Shown here: piece by piece, positions 1-11,682 of the stretch
Position numbering within the stretch: the stretch's first letter is position 1
How the letters are laid out: every line of letters begins with the position of its first letter
Source of the DNA: Macrothele yani
Lineage: Eukaryota > Arthropoda > Arachnida > Araneae > Macrothelidae
Length of the DNA stretch: 64,000 bases
Assembly (NCBI GenBank): GCA_039090855.1
Contig: CM077006.1
Coordinates: forward strand, 45,641,336-45,705,335
Direction: 5' to 3'
Position numbers and translations under genes: made by a program
The notes under the pieces: generated by a model
The model's input: only the letters and a program-made list of their open reading frames with translations
The model's database searches: none
Told to the model about the DNA's origin: nothing

Positions 1-420
1 CCGCTGCCGGCCAGCAGAATGACACCGATCAGTGAACTACACAGCCACCCAGAAGTAGCTTCCGTGAGGGAGCTACCTTTTTCGAAGAACTCAGGATTAG
101 ACGAAAGCAATATTTCTTCAACACCCTAGGTCGAAAGATTTTAGCTACATTATTATGTTGCGTGTTAAAAAAGAGTAGGGGCTCAATTTCACAAGGATAT
201 ATATTTCTCCCGCTTCAATGAAAGTTACTGAAACACAGGAAATATATGCATCTGAAGTTTGGAAAATTTAAATAATTAGCTCATCGGGTGAAATCCTTGC
301 GTCATCGCGTCTTTCGACACATACTTCATAGTGCTCTGCAAGGTAGGCAAACAGCTTTCACAAATACACCAATTTTGGAAAAAAAAATCTAGATTATAAA
401 AAAATATCTAGATTTTCACA

Positions 421-665
421 CCCCGTTGTAGCGTATCCTAGAAATGTTCAATCGGGTAGTCAGGGGATTTTGGGGGTCAAAGAAATGTGGAAAATTCGTT
501 GTCATGTTCCAAAAACTCAGTTCGTTGTCATGTTCCAATGTGGCAAATTCGTTGTCATGTTCCATCCTTATTATGTTCCAACCACTCAGTAGTTACACGA
601 GCCAGATGACACGGTGCATTGTCCTGGTGAAAGATGGAACTGTGGTCCGGAAAACCTCTTGCAGA
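421..665 (-). pseudogene. Tc1-like transposase C-terminal fragment with internal 27-bp repeats
   Basis: Read on the minus strand this gives a Tc1-type second catalytic segment (TVPSFHQDNAP near 610-640), then tandem copies of a peptide close to LEHDNEF, then broken remains of the third catalytic block. In Tc1 relatives a single EHDNEF-like segment lies between the QDNAP and SPDLNP motifs; here it is repeated about three times (488-580). It is the same family as the element at 16.0-17.3 kb, which has the same expansion. There is no open frame across it. Confidence 0.7.
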
Positions 666-819
666 TATGGAGAGACATGATTGTGAGAACAGCAACACCA
701 AGGAAGAATCGCGCTATTCAAATGAAATTTGTATATCACAGATTCCTCATGTTACAGGAGATGACTAGCTCTCCAAATGTAATCGGTTAAGACTTTTTCG
801 CTTCAAAACTCAATATCGT

Positions 820-1860
820 GCGAAGCCATCTACACGGCGTAGCCCTGAACGAAAGAGGTTTTTGATATCGTCCCGTGGAATAGCGTTCCAGGCAGCTTCT
901 ATCCAAGTCCCGAATTCATTTGTGGTGACTGGCAGAGGCGCTTAACGGACCTGTCGCTTAGCTACCATGCCCCAGTTATGTTCGACAGGGGACATATCAG
1001 GCAAACGTGCAGGCCATGGAAGAAGCGGTATCTGCCGTACACGGAAGAGGTCTTCGACATTTCGGGCCACAGATGGCTGAGCATTGTCCTGCTGGAATAT
1101 AGGGTCAGGACAATTCTAAAGGAAGGATACCACTTCTGCATCTAAAACACTCCTCACGTATTTCTGGCTGTTGAATGTTCCCTCAACTCGTGATGCGAGA
1201 TTACGAATTGAACCCAAATGGCTCCCCAAACCATGAGAAATGGCGCTGCGCCAGTATGACGCAGCAAAATGTACGCTACTGTTCATCACGACATCTTTGA
1301 ACAGCTATGCAACCATCACGGTGTATCAAATTGTACCGCGACACGTCAGAAAACACAAGATGTTGTCAATCAGCCAGCCAATGTCTGTGTGCAAGACCTC
1401 ATTGCAACCTGAGGTGTCTGTGATTGAGGATCAAAGGAATGTGTATAGCAATGGGCTCCTAGCGACCAGTCTTTTATTAAGCAGACGACGTCGAACTACG
1501 CTGGAGGACAAAGCCTGACCTGTTGTAATACTCCACTGCTGCCATAACACCGGGGACGTTGTTGTGTGACCGATCACTCACTACCATGCGTTAGTGTCTG
1601 TCATTCCGTGCAGTCGTGCAAAATGACAGACACCTCCACCACATCCGGGAAATATACAGGAAGCTCATTTTCCGGAGTTCTGTGCGTTCGAGCCTCATCT
1701 TTCCACTGACCCCAAGTTCGCATCTCTGTACTTGCGTTTAGTACCACACGAGTATCAATATTTCGCGGTAGAGAAAATCCAGCTTCTCCCATTCCAACAA
1801 TCCTTCCTCACTCAAAGTCCATCAGGTGTTCATAACGCAACCTTCTTCGGCGACCCGGCA
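820..1860 (-). pseudogene. Tc1-like transposase pseudogene (tandem copy 1)
   Basis: The minus strand carries the three catalytic regions of a Tc1/IS630-type DDE transposase in order but in shifted frames. A degraded first motif reads VFSDVSRYNLIHRDG near 1330-1370, where the usual Glu after SD is Val. The second is PDPIFQQDNAQPSVAR at 1064-1109. The third is WPARLPDMSPVEHNWG at about 970-1015, followed by AWNAIPRDDIKNLF at 862-903, typical of the family C-terminus. A LMVWGAIW block lies between motifs one and two. Stops and frameshifts rule out function. I could not find convincing terminal inverted repeats, so the element limits are unknown. Confidence 0.8.
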
Positions 1861-3874
1861 TAGTAAAACACCCTTTCGACTTAATGTCGGCTCTTCACTG
1901 ATTTCAACATCTCGTTTGAGCCAGCTACTTATATTTAAGAGTGGACAGTTTAGAGAAGGCTGCTCCGAAACCGCATTCGCATTTTCTCTGACATTTTAAT
2001 CATTTGAATGTTGTGTATACTTTTGCACATAGCTTGTAGGTTTCAAGCTAATACAGGTAGTCTTTCATGGTGTTGCAATTATCACAAACACTAGCATTTA
2101 TATAGTTTCTTTCATCTTGAGGTAGAGTATAAGATCTGCCTGCCCAGAATATGACGGCCCACCGGATATTCATGTGGTATCTCGGCGGCCCAGCCCAGGC
2201 CTGAGTTTGTCTATGTTTCCTTCAGTTGAAATATAACTTTCCAGGAGACTTGGTACGTGTAATTTAGAAAGTTAAATGCTATTTTTACTTTTGAATACCA
2301 CTGCATTTCGTAAAACATTCTAGTGTAAAATGAATTTTCCCTTCAATAAGCATTCCAAACGAAAATGAGATGAAAAGGTTCGAAAGCTACTTTTGCTCCC
2401 TGCTACACTTTGACACCCAAGAAATACATTTGGAGAAGTTTTATGAAATCATTAAATTTCTTAGCTATTGCAGAGCTTTCTCATCGTATCATCAGTGAAG
2501 TGTTTTCCTTGGTTACTAATTTCAGCCTTTCTTTCACTATAAGCCAAGGAAACAGTCCGAAACATCGCTCATAGGGACAGCCTCCTAGGGATATAGCTTA
2601 TAGGAATTTATCTCATAGGAAACAAATTCCGAAACATCGCTCATTGGGAAATACCTCGTAGGCCTATTAAAAATTGTAATGAAGAAGCAAAATGAAATGG
2701 CTGTTAATTTGATTGTGCTTAAGAAATGAAGCATGAAAAAGTATATGAAGAAGTATCATTTCTTTCACCAGCTTTTGCTTTCCATCACCAACGCCAGGGG
2801 TGATCTGTCAAGTATCTTTTTTAGACTTTCCGCCGCCGGCTAGGAGAAAGTTGACACAGACAGTGAACTACACCACTGGGAAGTAGCTTCCCATGAGGGT
2901 GCTACATTTTTCGAAGAACTCAGGATTTGATGAAAGCAATATTTCTTCAACACTTTTAAGCTGGAAAGATTTTAGCCGCAGATTCAACAGAATAGAGATT
3001 CAACTTCACAAGCATATATTTACCCCCGTTTCGAGTGAAGTTACAAAACACAACAATAAGGGAATCATAAATCTGGAAAATTAAAAAAATTACCTCATCG
3101 GGTGAAATACTTGAGTTATAGCGTCTTTCGACACATAAATGATAGTGCTGTGAAAGGTAGGCTAAATATTTTAACAAAAAAATTCTAGATATTTTAAAAA
3201 CAAAAAGCTTAATATTTACAAAAAAATCGTAGTTTGACGAAACATCGCTCGCAGGAACATACCTCATCGGGATTTACATGGTCTATTCAAAAATTGAAAA
3301 TCAAGAAGTAAACTGAAATTGCTATTAATTTTACTAAGGAAGGCAACATGAATCTTTCGAAAGGTATGTGAAGAAGTATTTCTTTCACAAGCGTCTCGCT
3401 TTCCATCACCAACGCCAGGCCCGCGATCTGTCAAGGTATTTTTTTAGACTTTCCGCTGCCGGCCAGCAGAATGACACCGATCAGTGAACTACACAGCCAC
3501 CCAGAAGTAGCTTCCGTGAGGGAGCTACCTTTTTTCGAAGAACTCAGGATTAGACGAAAGCAATATTTCTTCAACACCCTAGGTCGAAAGATTTTAGCTA
3601 CATTATTATGTTGCGTGTTAAAAAAGAGTAGGGGCTCAATTTCACAAGGATATATATTTCTCCCGCTTCAATGAAAGTTACTGAAACACAGGAAATATAT
3701 GCATCTGAAGTTTGGAAAATTTAAATAATTAGCTCATCGGGTGAAATCCTTGCGTCATCGCGTCTTTCGACACATACTTCATAGTGCCCTGCAAGGTAGG
3801 CAAACAGCTTTCACAAATACACCAATTTTGGAAAAAAAAAATCTAGATTATAAAAAAATATCTAGATTTTCACA

Positions 3875-4119
3875 CCCCGTTGTAGCGTATCCTAGAAATG
3901 TTCAATCGGATAGTCAGGGGATTTTGGGGGTCAAAGAAATGTGGAAAATTCGTTGTCATGTTCCAAAAACTCAGTTCGTTGTCATGTTCCAATGTGGCAA
4001 ATTCGTTGTCATGTTCCATCCTTATTATGTTCCAACCACTCAGTAGTTACACGAGCCAGATGACACGGTGCATTGTCCTGGTGAAAGATGGAACTGTGGT
4101 CCGGAAAACCTCTTGCAGA
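3875..4119 (-). pseudogene. Tc1-like transposase C-terminal fragment (tandem copy 2)
   Basis: Duplicate of the fragment at 421-665 within the second 3.46-kb unit. It has the same LEHDNEF-type 27-bp repeats and the same breaks. Confidence 0.7.
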
Positions 4120-4274
4120 TATGGAGAGACATGATTGTGAGAACAGCAACACCAAGGAAGAATCGCGCTATTCAAATGAAATTTGTATATCACAGATTCC
4201 TCATGTTACAGGAGATGACTAGCTCTCCAAATGTAATCGGTTAAGACTTTTTCGCTTCAAAAACTCAATATCGT

Positions 4275-5315
4275 GCGAAGCCATCTACACGGCGTAGCCC
4301 TGAACGAAAGAGGTTTTTGATATCGTCCCGTGGAATAGCGTTCCAGGCAGCTTCTATCCAAGTCCCGAATTCATTTGTGGTGACTGGCAGAGGCGCTTAA
4401 CGGACCTGTCGCTTAGCTACCATGCCCCAGTTATGTTCGACAGGGGACATATCAGGCAAACGTGCAGGCCATGGAAGAAGCGGTATCTGCCGTACACGGA
4501 AGAGGTCTTCGACATTTCGGGCCACAGATGGCTGAGCATTGTCCTGCTGGAATATAGGGTCAGGACAATTCTAAAGGAAGGATACCACTTCTGCATCTAA
4601 AACACTCCTCACGTATTTCTGGCTGTTGAATGTTCCCTCAACTCGTGATGCGAGATTACGAATTGAACCCAAATGGCTCCCCAAACCATGAGAAATGGCG
4701 CTGCGCCAGTATGACGCAGCAAAATGTACGCTACTGTTCATCACGACATCTTTGAACAGCTATGCAACCATCACGGTGTATCAAATTGTACCGCGACACG
4801 TCAGAAAACACAAGGTGTTGTCAATCAGCCAGCCAATGTCTGTGTGCAAGACCTCATTGCAACCTGAGGTGTCTGTGCTTGAGGATCAAAGGAATGTGTA
4901 TAGCAATGGGCTCCTAGCGACCAGTCTTTTATTAAGCAGACGACGTCGAACTACGCTGGAGGACAAAGCCTGACCTGTTGTAATACTCCACTGCTGCCAT
5001 AACACCGGGGACGTTGTTGTGTGACCGATCACTCACTACCATGCGTTAGTGTCTGTCATTCCGTGCAGTCGTGCAAAATGACAGACACCTCCACCACATC
5101 CGGGAAATATACAGGAAGCTCATTTTCCGGAGTTCTGTGCGTTCGAGCCTCATCTTTCCACTGACCCCAAGTTCGCATCTCTGTACTTGCGTTTAGTACC
5201 ACACGAGTATCAATATTTCGCGGTAGAGAAAATCCAGCTTCTCCCATTCCAACAATCCTTCCTCACTCAAAGTCCATCAGGTGTTCATAACGCAACCTTC
5301 TTCGGCGACCCGGCA
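4275..5315 (-). pseudogene. Tc1-like transposase pseudogene (tandem copy 2)
   Basis: Duplicate of the pseudogene at 820-1860, with the same motifs (QQDNAQP, DMSPVEHNW) and the same disabling changes, so the gene was dead before the 3.46-kb unit was duplicated. Confidence 0.8.
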
Positions 5316-6912
5316 TAGTAAAACACCCTTTCGACTTAATGTCGGCTCTTCACTGATTTCAACATCTCGTTTGAGCCAGCTACTTATATTTAAGAGTGGA
5401 CAGTTTAGAGAACGCTGCTCCGAAACCGCATTCGCATTTTCTCTGATATTTTAATCATTTGAATGTTGTGTATACTTTTGCACATAGCTTGTAGGTTTCA
5501 AGCTAATACAGGTAGTCTTTCATGGTGTTGCAATTATCACAAACACTAGCATTTATATAGTTTCTTTCATCTTGAGGTAGAGTATAAGATCTGCCTGCCC
5601 AGAATATGACGGCCCACCGGATATTCATGTGGTATCTCGGCGGCCCAGCCCAGGCCTGAGTTTGTCTATGTTTCCTTCAGTTGAAATATAACTTTCCAGG
5701 AGACTTGGTACGTGTATTTTAGAAAGTTAAATGCTATTTTTACTTTTGAATACCACTGCATTTCGTAAAACATTCTAGTGTAAAATGAATTTTCCCTTCA
5801 ATAAGCATTCCAAACGAAAATGAGATGAAAAGGTTCGAAAGCTACTTTTGCTCCCTGCTACACTTTGACACCCAAGAAATACATTTGGAGAAGTTTTATG
5901 AAATCATTAAATTTCTTAGCTATTGCAGAGCTTTCTCATCGTATCATCAGTGAAGTGTTTTCCTTGGTTACTAATTTCAGCCTTTCTTTCACTATTAGCC
6001 AAGGAAACAGTCCGAAACATCGCTCATAGGGACAGCCTCCTAGGGATATAGCTTATAGGAATTTATCTCATAGGAAACAAATTCCGAAACATCGCTCATT
6101 GGGAAATACCTCGTAGGCCTATTAAAAATTGTAATGAAGAAGCAAAATGAAATGGCTGTTAATTTGATTGTGCTTAAGAAATGAAGCATGAAAAAGTATA
6201 TGAAGAAGTATCATTTCTTTCACCAGCTTTTGCTTTCCATCACCAACGCCAGGGGTGATCTGTCAAGTATCTTTTTTAGACTTTCCGCCGCCGGCTAGGA
6301 GAAAGTTGACACAGACAGTGAACTACACCACTGGGAAGTAGCTTCCCATGAGGGTGCTACATTTTTCGAAGAACTCAGGATTTGATGAAAGCAATATTTC
6401 TTCAACACTTTTAAGCTGGAAAGATTTTAGCCGCAGATTCAACAGAATAGAGATTCAACTTCACAAGCATATATTTACCCTCGTTTCGAGTGAAGTTACA
6501 AAACACAACAATAAGGGAATCATAAATCTGGAAAATTAAAAAAATTACCTCATCGGGTGAAATACTTGAGTTATAGCGTCTTTCGACACATAAATGATAG
6601 TGCTGTGAAAGGTAGGCTAAATATTTTAACAAAAAAAAAATTCTAGATATTTTAAAAACAAAAAGCTTAATATTTACAAAAAAAATCCTAGTTTGACGAA
6701 ACATCGCTCGCAGGAACATACCTCATCGGGATTTACATGGTCTATTCAAAAATTGAAAATCAAGAAGTAAACTGAAATTGCTATTAATTTTACTAAGGAA
6801 GGCAACATGAATCTTTCGAAAGGTATGTGAAGAAGTATTTCTTTCACAAGCGTCTCGCTTTCCATCACCAACGCCAGGCCCGCGATCTGTCAAGGTATTT
6901 TTTTTAGACTTT

Positions 6913-7314
6913 CCGCTGCCGGCCAGCAGAATGACACCGATCAGTGAACTACACAGCCACCCAGAAGTAGCTTCCGTGAGGGAGCTACCTTTTTCGAAGA
7001 ACTCAGGATTAGACGAAAGCAATATTTCTTCAACACCCTAGGTCGAAAGATTTTAGCTACATTATTATGTTGCGTGTTAAAAAAGAGTAGGGGCTCAATT
7101 TCACAAGGATATATATTTCTCCCGCTTCAATGAAAGTTACTGAAACACAGGAAATATATATGCATCTGAAGTTTGGAAAATTTAAATAATTAGCTCATCG
7201 GGTGAAATCCTTGCGTCATCGCGTCTTTCGACACATACTTCATAGTGCTCTGCAAGGTAATCTAACAGCTTTCACAAATACACCAATTTTGGAAAAAAAA
7301 ATATCTAGATTTTT
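6913..7314. repeat. 3.46-kb tandem unit, truncated copy 3
   Basis: Only the first 400 or so bases of the unit are present. Similarity fades from about 7258 and stops near an AAAATATCTAGATTTT stretch. The same short sequence occurs further on in the full unit, so the junction looks like a deletion or recombination between short A/T-rich matches. Confidence 0.85.
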
Positions 7315-7369
7315 CTGTATACTGCCAGATGTTCAGTGATAGCTGTTTAAAAATTCTCATTTTCAAAAT

Positions 7370-8815
7370 AATAAAATTACCTATATATATTTTCACTTGT
7401 CCATCTGCGGTCTGTTCTTCTGGCATGTCCAGCCCATTGCCATTTCAGGGATTTTATTCTCATCATGATGTCTTCCACTCTTGTCATTTTCCTTATCCAC
7501 GAGTTCCTCTTCTTGTCTTTTCTGGTTACACCAAGCATGCATCTCTCCAGGCTTCTTTTAGTTGTCTGCAGCCTTTGTATGTCTTTTTTAGTTAAAGTCT
7601 GTCTTTCTGCTCCATACGTAAGAATTGGAAGTATGCATTAAATAAACACTTTTCTTTTAAGACAAAAAGGCTTATTGATCTTGAAAATTGTACCGTTTCT
7701 TCCAAAAGCTCTCCAGCCAAGTTTTACACGCCGATTAATTTCCTCATCAATGTGACCCTCGCTTGATATCGGCTGTCCAAGGTAAATATAGGTATCGGTT
7801 ATCTCCATCAATCAATAAATCTTCTATTCTGGTAAAAGTATTGTACATCACCTTTGTCTTCTGAAAGTTCATTTTCTTTGCATTTGTCAGCGGGTTCCCG
7901 GATCATATTCTGCAGCTCAAGGGGTAGTTGCAAAAATGACTACGTCTTCACCAAAACGAAGGTGAGTTAAATAATCTCCATTAAACTTTAACCACTTGTT
8001 TTCCCAGTTCAATGATTGAAAGACATTTTGCAAAGTGGCATTGAAGAGTTTGGGAGCAATGGTGTCAACTTGTCTCACTCCCTTTCCAATTTTTATTGGG
8101 GCTGTATCCTCAAATATCCAAACCTTTTCACTAGATTTTATTAATAATTCTAACGTAAGCATCTTCAATACGGCAGGATTTCAAAGCCATTGGAACTGCT
8201 GATGGTTTCACGGAATCAAAGGCCTCTTCATAATCAATAAAAAGCCATGTATAATGGCAGTTCATATACCCTCGTTCTTTCAATTAGTTCTCTCTGTGCA
8301 TGAAGAGGATCTATGGTGCTGTAGCTAATCCTGATCCAGCTTGCTCTTGGTTGAACCATGTTCAGTGTTACCTTCAAGCGATGCGAAAGACACTTAGTGA
8401 AGATTTTACAAACCACTGGAAGAAGGCTAATGGGCCTGTAGTTCCTGAGATCCTCAATGTCACCTTTCTTATGTAGCAGGATCATTGTAGCATTGTTCCA
8501 ATCGTCAGGAATCTTTCCTTTGTTGAGACATCTAGTGAAAACTTGTGCCAGTATAGTTTCTATTTCTCCGCTTGCTTCCTGTACAATGTACATGGTAATT
8601 CCATCTTCTGCCGGGAGGACAGGAGGAACTTTGGTGCTGGTACCTTTCTTAATGACTGGAATAGGTGCATCATCTCTTGCATATAATTTTATGTAAAAAT
8701 CTTTCACTTTTGTCCAAAGCTTCACCTCTATTTTTTGTTACAGAGCCATCTTTTTTTCTCAGTGCCATAATCTGCTTTCTTCCCTTGCTGAGATGTCCCA
8801 TTGTTTTCTTCAGGC
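7370..8815 (-). pseudogene. RTE-like LINE reverse transcriptase, 5'-truncated relic
   Basis: Minus-strand translation gives a LINE reverse transcriptase in broken frames. RNYRPISLLPVVCKIFTK lies in the piece at 8234-8725, and GVRQVDTIAPKLF and LRFGEDVVIF in the piece at 7917-8168; the latter is the YADD-type catalytic box decayed to GEDV. Further downstream (7380-7760) come the C-terminal blocks EINRRVKLGWRAFG, CLKRKVF, LTYGAE and RNSWIRKMTRVEDIMMRI. These are typical of RTE/BovB-type endonuclease-reverse transcriptases. The endonuclease end is missing. The same family recurs at 15.1 and 21.1-23.6 kb. Confidence 0.85.
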
Positions 8816-9399
8816 TTTGATTATTTTCAATTGCTTTTATTAAGATATATATGTATACTAAGATAGTATTATTTTAACATACGAGTATACTGTATAATGG
8901 TCAGAAGACTTATCTCGCATTTCAAGAATAAAATTAATTTTTATGATGCTGAATGTATTGTTAAACTTAGGAACAAAGAAAAAATGTTGAAAAAACTTCG
9001 TATTATGACATTTTCAGGTGATTAAAAATAAAATCTTTGCATCTAAAGGAGGGATCGCAGGAACGTGGACAGGAAACGAAGTCATATTAGGAGCATTAAA
9101 AATTCATAGTTTTTCTCAAAGTTTAAAATTAAAGTTTTCTTGCACATATATTTTACCTTATGAAGAACGTTCCTAAAAACCACTCGTTTGGGTATTAAGG
9201 AAGTAATCATGATTTCGATTTATTTAAGCCTACTGCTTTTGTTCCATCAGATGGCATTACCTGCTGAATGGATGGCTCGAGACTGATAAGCAGCTAAGTT
9301 TTCATATATTTATATAGGATTTCAACAATTAGTAAAAGTTTTATTGGAAACAAATTCAGTTGGTTTCACTGCATTCTTTCCTAATTATTATTGCGTCAC
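8816..9399. other. Unassigned A/T-rich stretch
   Basis: No gene, terminal repeats or tandem structure recognised. Only short A/T runs and isolated stops are seen. Confidence 0.5.
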
Positions 9400-9790
9400 A
9401 ATAAGCATACAGTCTTCATACATGTAACGTTTTTCCTACCGTTAAAGCTGATACCGTCAGTCCGGTGGCTGCTGCAAGCGCAGATCTGGCGAGTCGGTGT
9501 AGCCGTCCTGTTCCGCCGTGCCGAAAGCCGCAAATACAGGTCATCTCATCCGAGGAGGTCGTCGCCCTCGGCCTACCTTTTCTGTACCTTTGGGAATCTG
9601 CCCCGTGTCTTGAAACTGCTGCTACATTCTTCTGACCACATAACGATCGACGTTGAGCCATCTTGCGACGTCCGCCTGCCTCTGCCCTGTTTCGAGTCGG
9701 TCTACCGCTCTGTAGCGTACTCCTCTGGTAAACGACGTATCGAAAGCATGTTAACAAAATGGCTTCCTCGAAATCTTGTCATTCACAGCA
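9400..9790 (-). pseudogene. Tc1-like transposase N-terminal fragment
   Basis: Minus-strand reading in shifted frames gives a helix-turn-helix region (ERLDRLETGQRQADVARW, then VVRRM) followed by GRPRATTSSDEM and LAAATGLTVSALTVGKTLH. This corresponds to the DNA-binding half of Tc1-like transposases. An in-frame stop follows VVRRM and the catalytic half is absent. Confidence 0.65.
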
Positions 9791-10276
9791 GCACATGAAT
9801 TGGAGACTCCCTCCGAAACAGCTGGTTTAAAGCTCTTGCGCATTTGCATAAAGCACTGCCAGCGCCACTCATTTTCGTTTCGTTCATCGATGCTCTATGC
9901 GTTCGTCCGTAACATATGCAAATTTCGTGGAATTTGAACTATACATTTGCTCAATTATCGGGATTTTTCGGTTTGTTGTTTACTTTATGGAAACCAGCAG
10001 CGGCCGTATCTTGGGTCAGATACCTGGTCTATCTCACCCGTTCCTCTCCTCCACAGTACTGGTTTTTTTTTTTTAAACTGCGAAGTTTAATTTTTACTCG
10101 TTAAGTAATATAAGTACCTTATTTTAGGTACATGCTACTCCTGATATGATACCAAATAATTATGAGGATTAGGATTTGAATACTTTATTTGCACATGAAC
10201 TCCTTTCTTCTTTCCTTTTGTGTGAACTTGAGTGTTGCGTTTTCATAAAAAGTTTCTCAAGATTATTTTTTCATAT
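9791..10276. other. Unassigned stretch
   Basis: No coding or repeat signal recognised beyond a T10 run near 10064. Confidence 0.4.
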
Positions 10277-10639
10277 TTAAAAAAGAATGTTTTTCTCTAT
10301 TGACAAAACACCCAAGTTGCTCGAATGTACATGTCCTTGTCTGGCACTAAGATATATCTTGATTCCTTTTAATGCAGAAAAATTTCTCTCGGCTGTTGCA
10401 GTTGTTGATGGAAACTTTAATATTAGGTCTGCTAATTTGTACACCTCACTAAACACTATGTCCAATTTATTCAACTTTATGTAACAAGTAATGTCTCTTA
10501 CTGATTTGTTTTTGTATTCATCAAGGGAATAAAACACCTTCAGTTCATTTTTTAGTCGAGCTGTATCAAAATTTGAAGCATAGAGTTCTTTAAGTTCTGA
10601 CAGTAGATACTCAAGGGAAGATTTCACAAAATTTATCAA
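10277..10639 (-). pseudogene. hAT transposase C-terminal (dimerisation) fragment
   Basis: A 120-residue open frame encodes FPSTTATAERNFSALKGI followed by KIYLSARQ and LGVLSIEK. This is the hallmark of the hATC dimerisation domain in zinc-finger-MYM-type-1-like hAT transposases. Catalytic residues and the BED/zinc-finger N-terminus are not present nearby, so this is a short surviving piece without a plausible promoter or partner. The open frame is probably remnant rather than selected. Confidence 0.8.
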
Positions 10640-11680
10640 AACAGTTCGAATCCAACAAAGCCACGAATTTAAGATATAATATCATTGATTTTAATTCATT
10701 GACATTTTACACAAAGTGAAACACCTCTCGCAAAACACATGCTGTTACAGGCGAAAGCATGCGTGTGACTAATGTAGTCCTAAGTCTTCTCTTTTCTGAA
10801 AGAAGCGTTGCGCAAAGCAAGGGTGCGTTCTCCTCCAAACGCTCATTCATGTTGTCATGGAAACGCTAGCAGGCGATCAGATCGAAGGTCTTCCAATCAG
10901 AACAGCGAAGACTTTGGACGACTAAAAAGAATGAAGTCTTTGTCCTACCTCGGGCTCACGCACCTACGAGATAATGAACAGCTGTAGACGCGCAATGTTT
11001 TGATGCGCATTGCCAAGTAGCGTCCTTTTCCTATTACGAACCATTGTGTGTAACTCGAATTTTTAATATAATAGGCTTTACGGGATTGGTTCGTAAGTAC
11101 ACACTGTATGTAAGACGGACGTCCGTAACCCGGGGACTGACTGTATATGAAGAAAAAAGAAAAGGTAAAGGCTTAAATCCGAATCCCATTAATTACTAAA
11201 GCTCACTTTTGCAGCTTAAAACGTGAGGGTGCTTACATCCTTTGCGACTGAAAAAATGCAACCGGACAGCAGCACTACACAACGAAATGGTTGCGACGTT
11301 TCAGTCCTGGGAACACGTGGTCGAAACTGTGACAGCGAACTCCGGTAACAGTGCATTACAATTAAAGTATTGTTAGTGGAGATATTAAAACAGAGCGAAA
11401 AATCCACAAATATGTCAACACCAAAGGTATGTCGAATACCACAACAGAATGCATATTGTGAGAAAAAAAACCACGAAGCACTTCAATTCGTGAACACGGT
11501 TAAAGAACAGGGCCTCCACCGCTGAAAAAACAGCCCAACCAATTTTCATCCGGCACTGATGCCAGATTTCACATACAAAAGTTAGCCAGCATACCTCCCA
11601 TGTGAAAGCTCGACCTCTTGGACATAGGTCAAGTGAATTAATCTAAAACGTATTGCTTTTTTCCGCTAGGCACCTAGAAG
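10640..11680. other. Unassigned stretch with a GGACGTCC palindrome
   Basis: No gene recognised. A perfect 12-bp palindrome ACGGACGTCCGT lies at 11115-11126. Confidence 0.4.
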
Positions 11681-11682
11681 TA

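Larger units (their letters stand above)
1..3452. repeat. 3.46-kb tandem unit, copy 1
   Basis: The block restarts almost base for base at 3453 and again at 6913, so this is the first visible copy of a head-to-tail array that may extend left of the window. Differences from copy 2 are scattered substitutions and homopolymer length changes. The unit also has a diverged internal repeat of about 600 bases: the stretch around 2830-3170 resembles its own first 330 bases. It carries two dead Tc1-like transposase segments, listed separately. Confidence 0.95.
3453..6912. repeat. 3.46-kb tandem unit, copy 2
   Basis: Near-identical to copy 1, with a period of about 3455-3460 bases. It contains the same transposase relics and the same internal diverged repeat. 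The very high identity, including matching disabled reading frames, indicates recent duplication of an already dead segment, or an assembly duplication. Confidence 0.95.
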
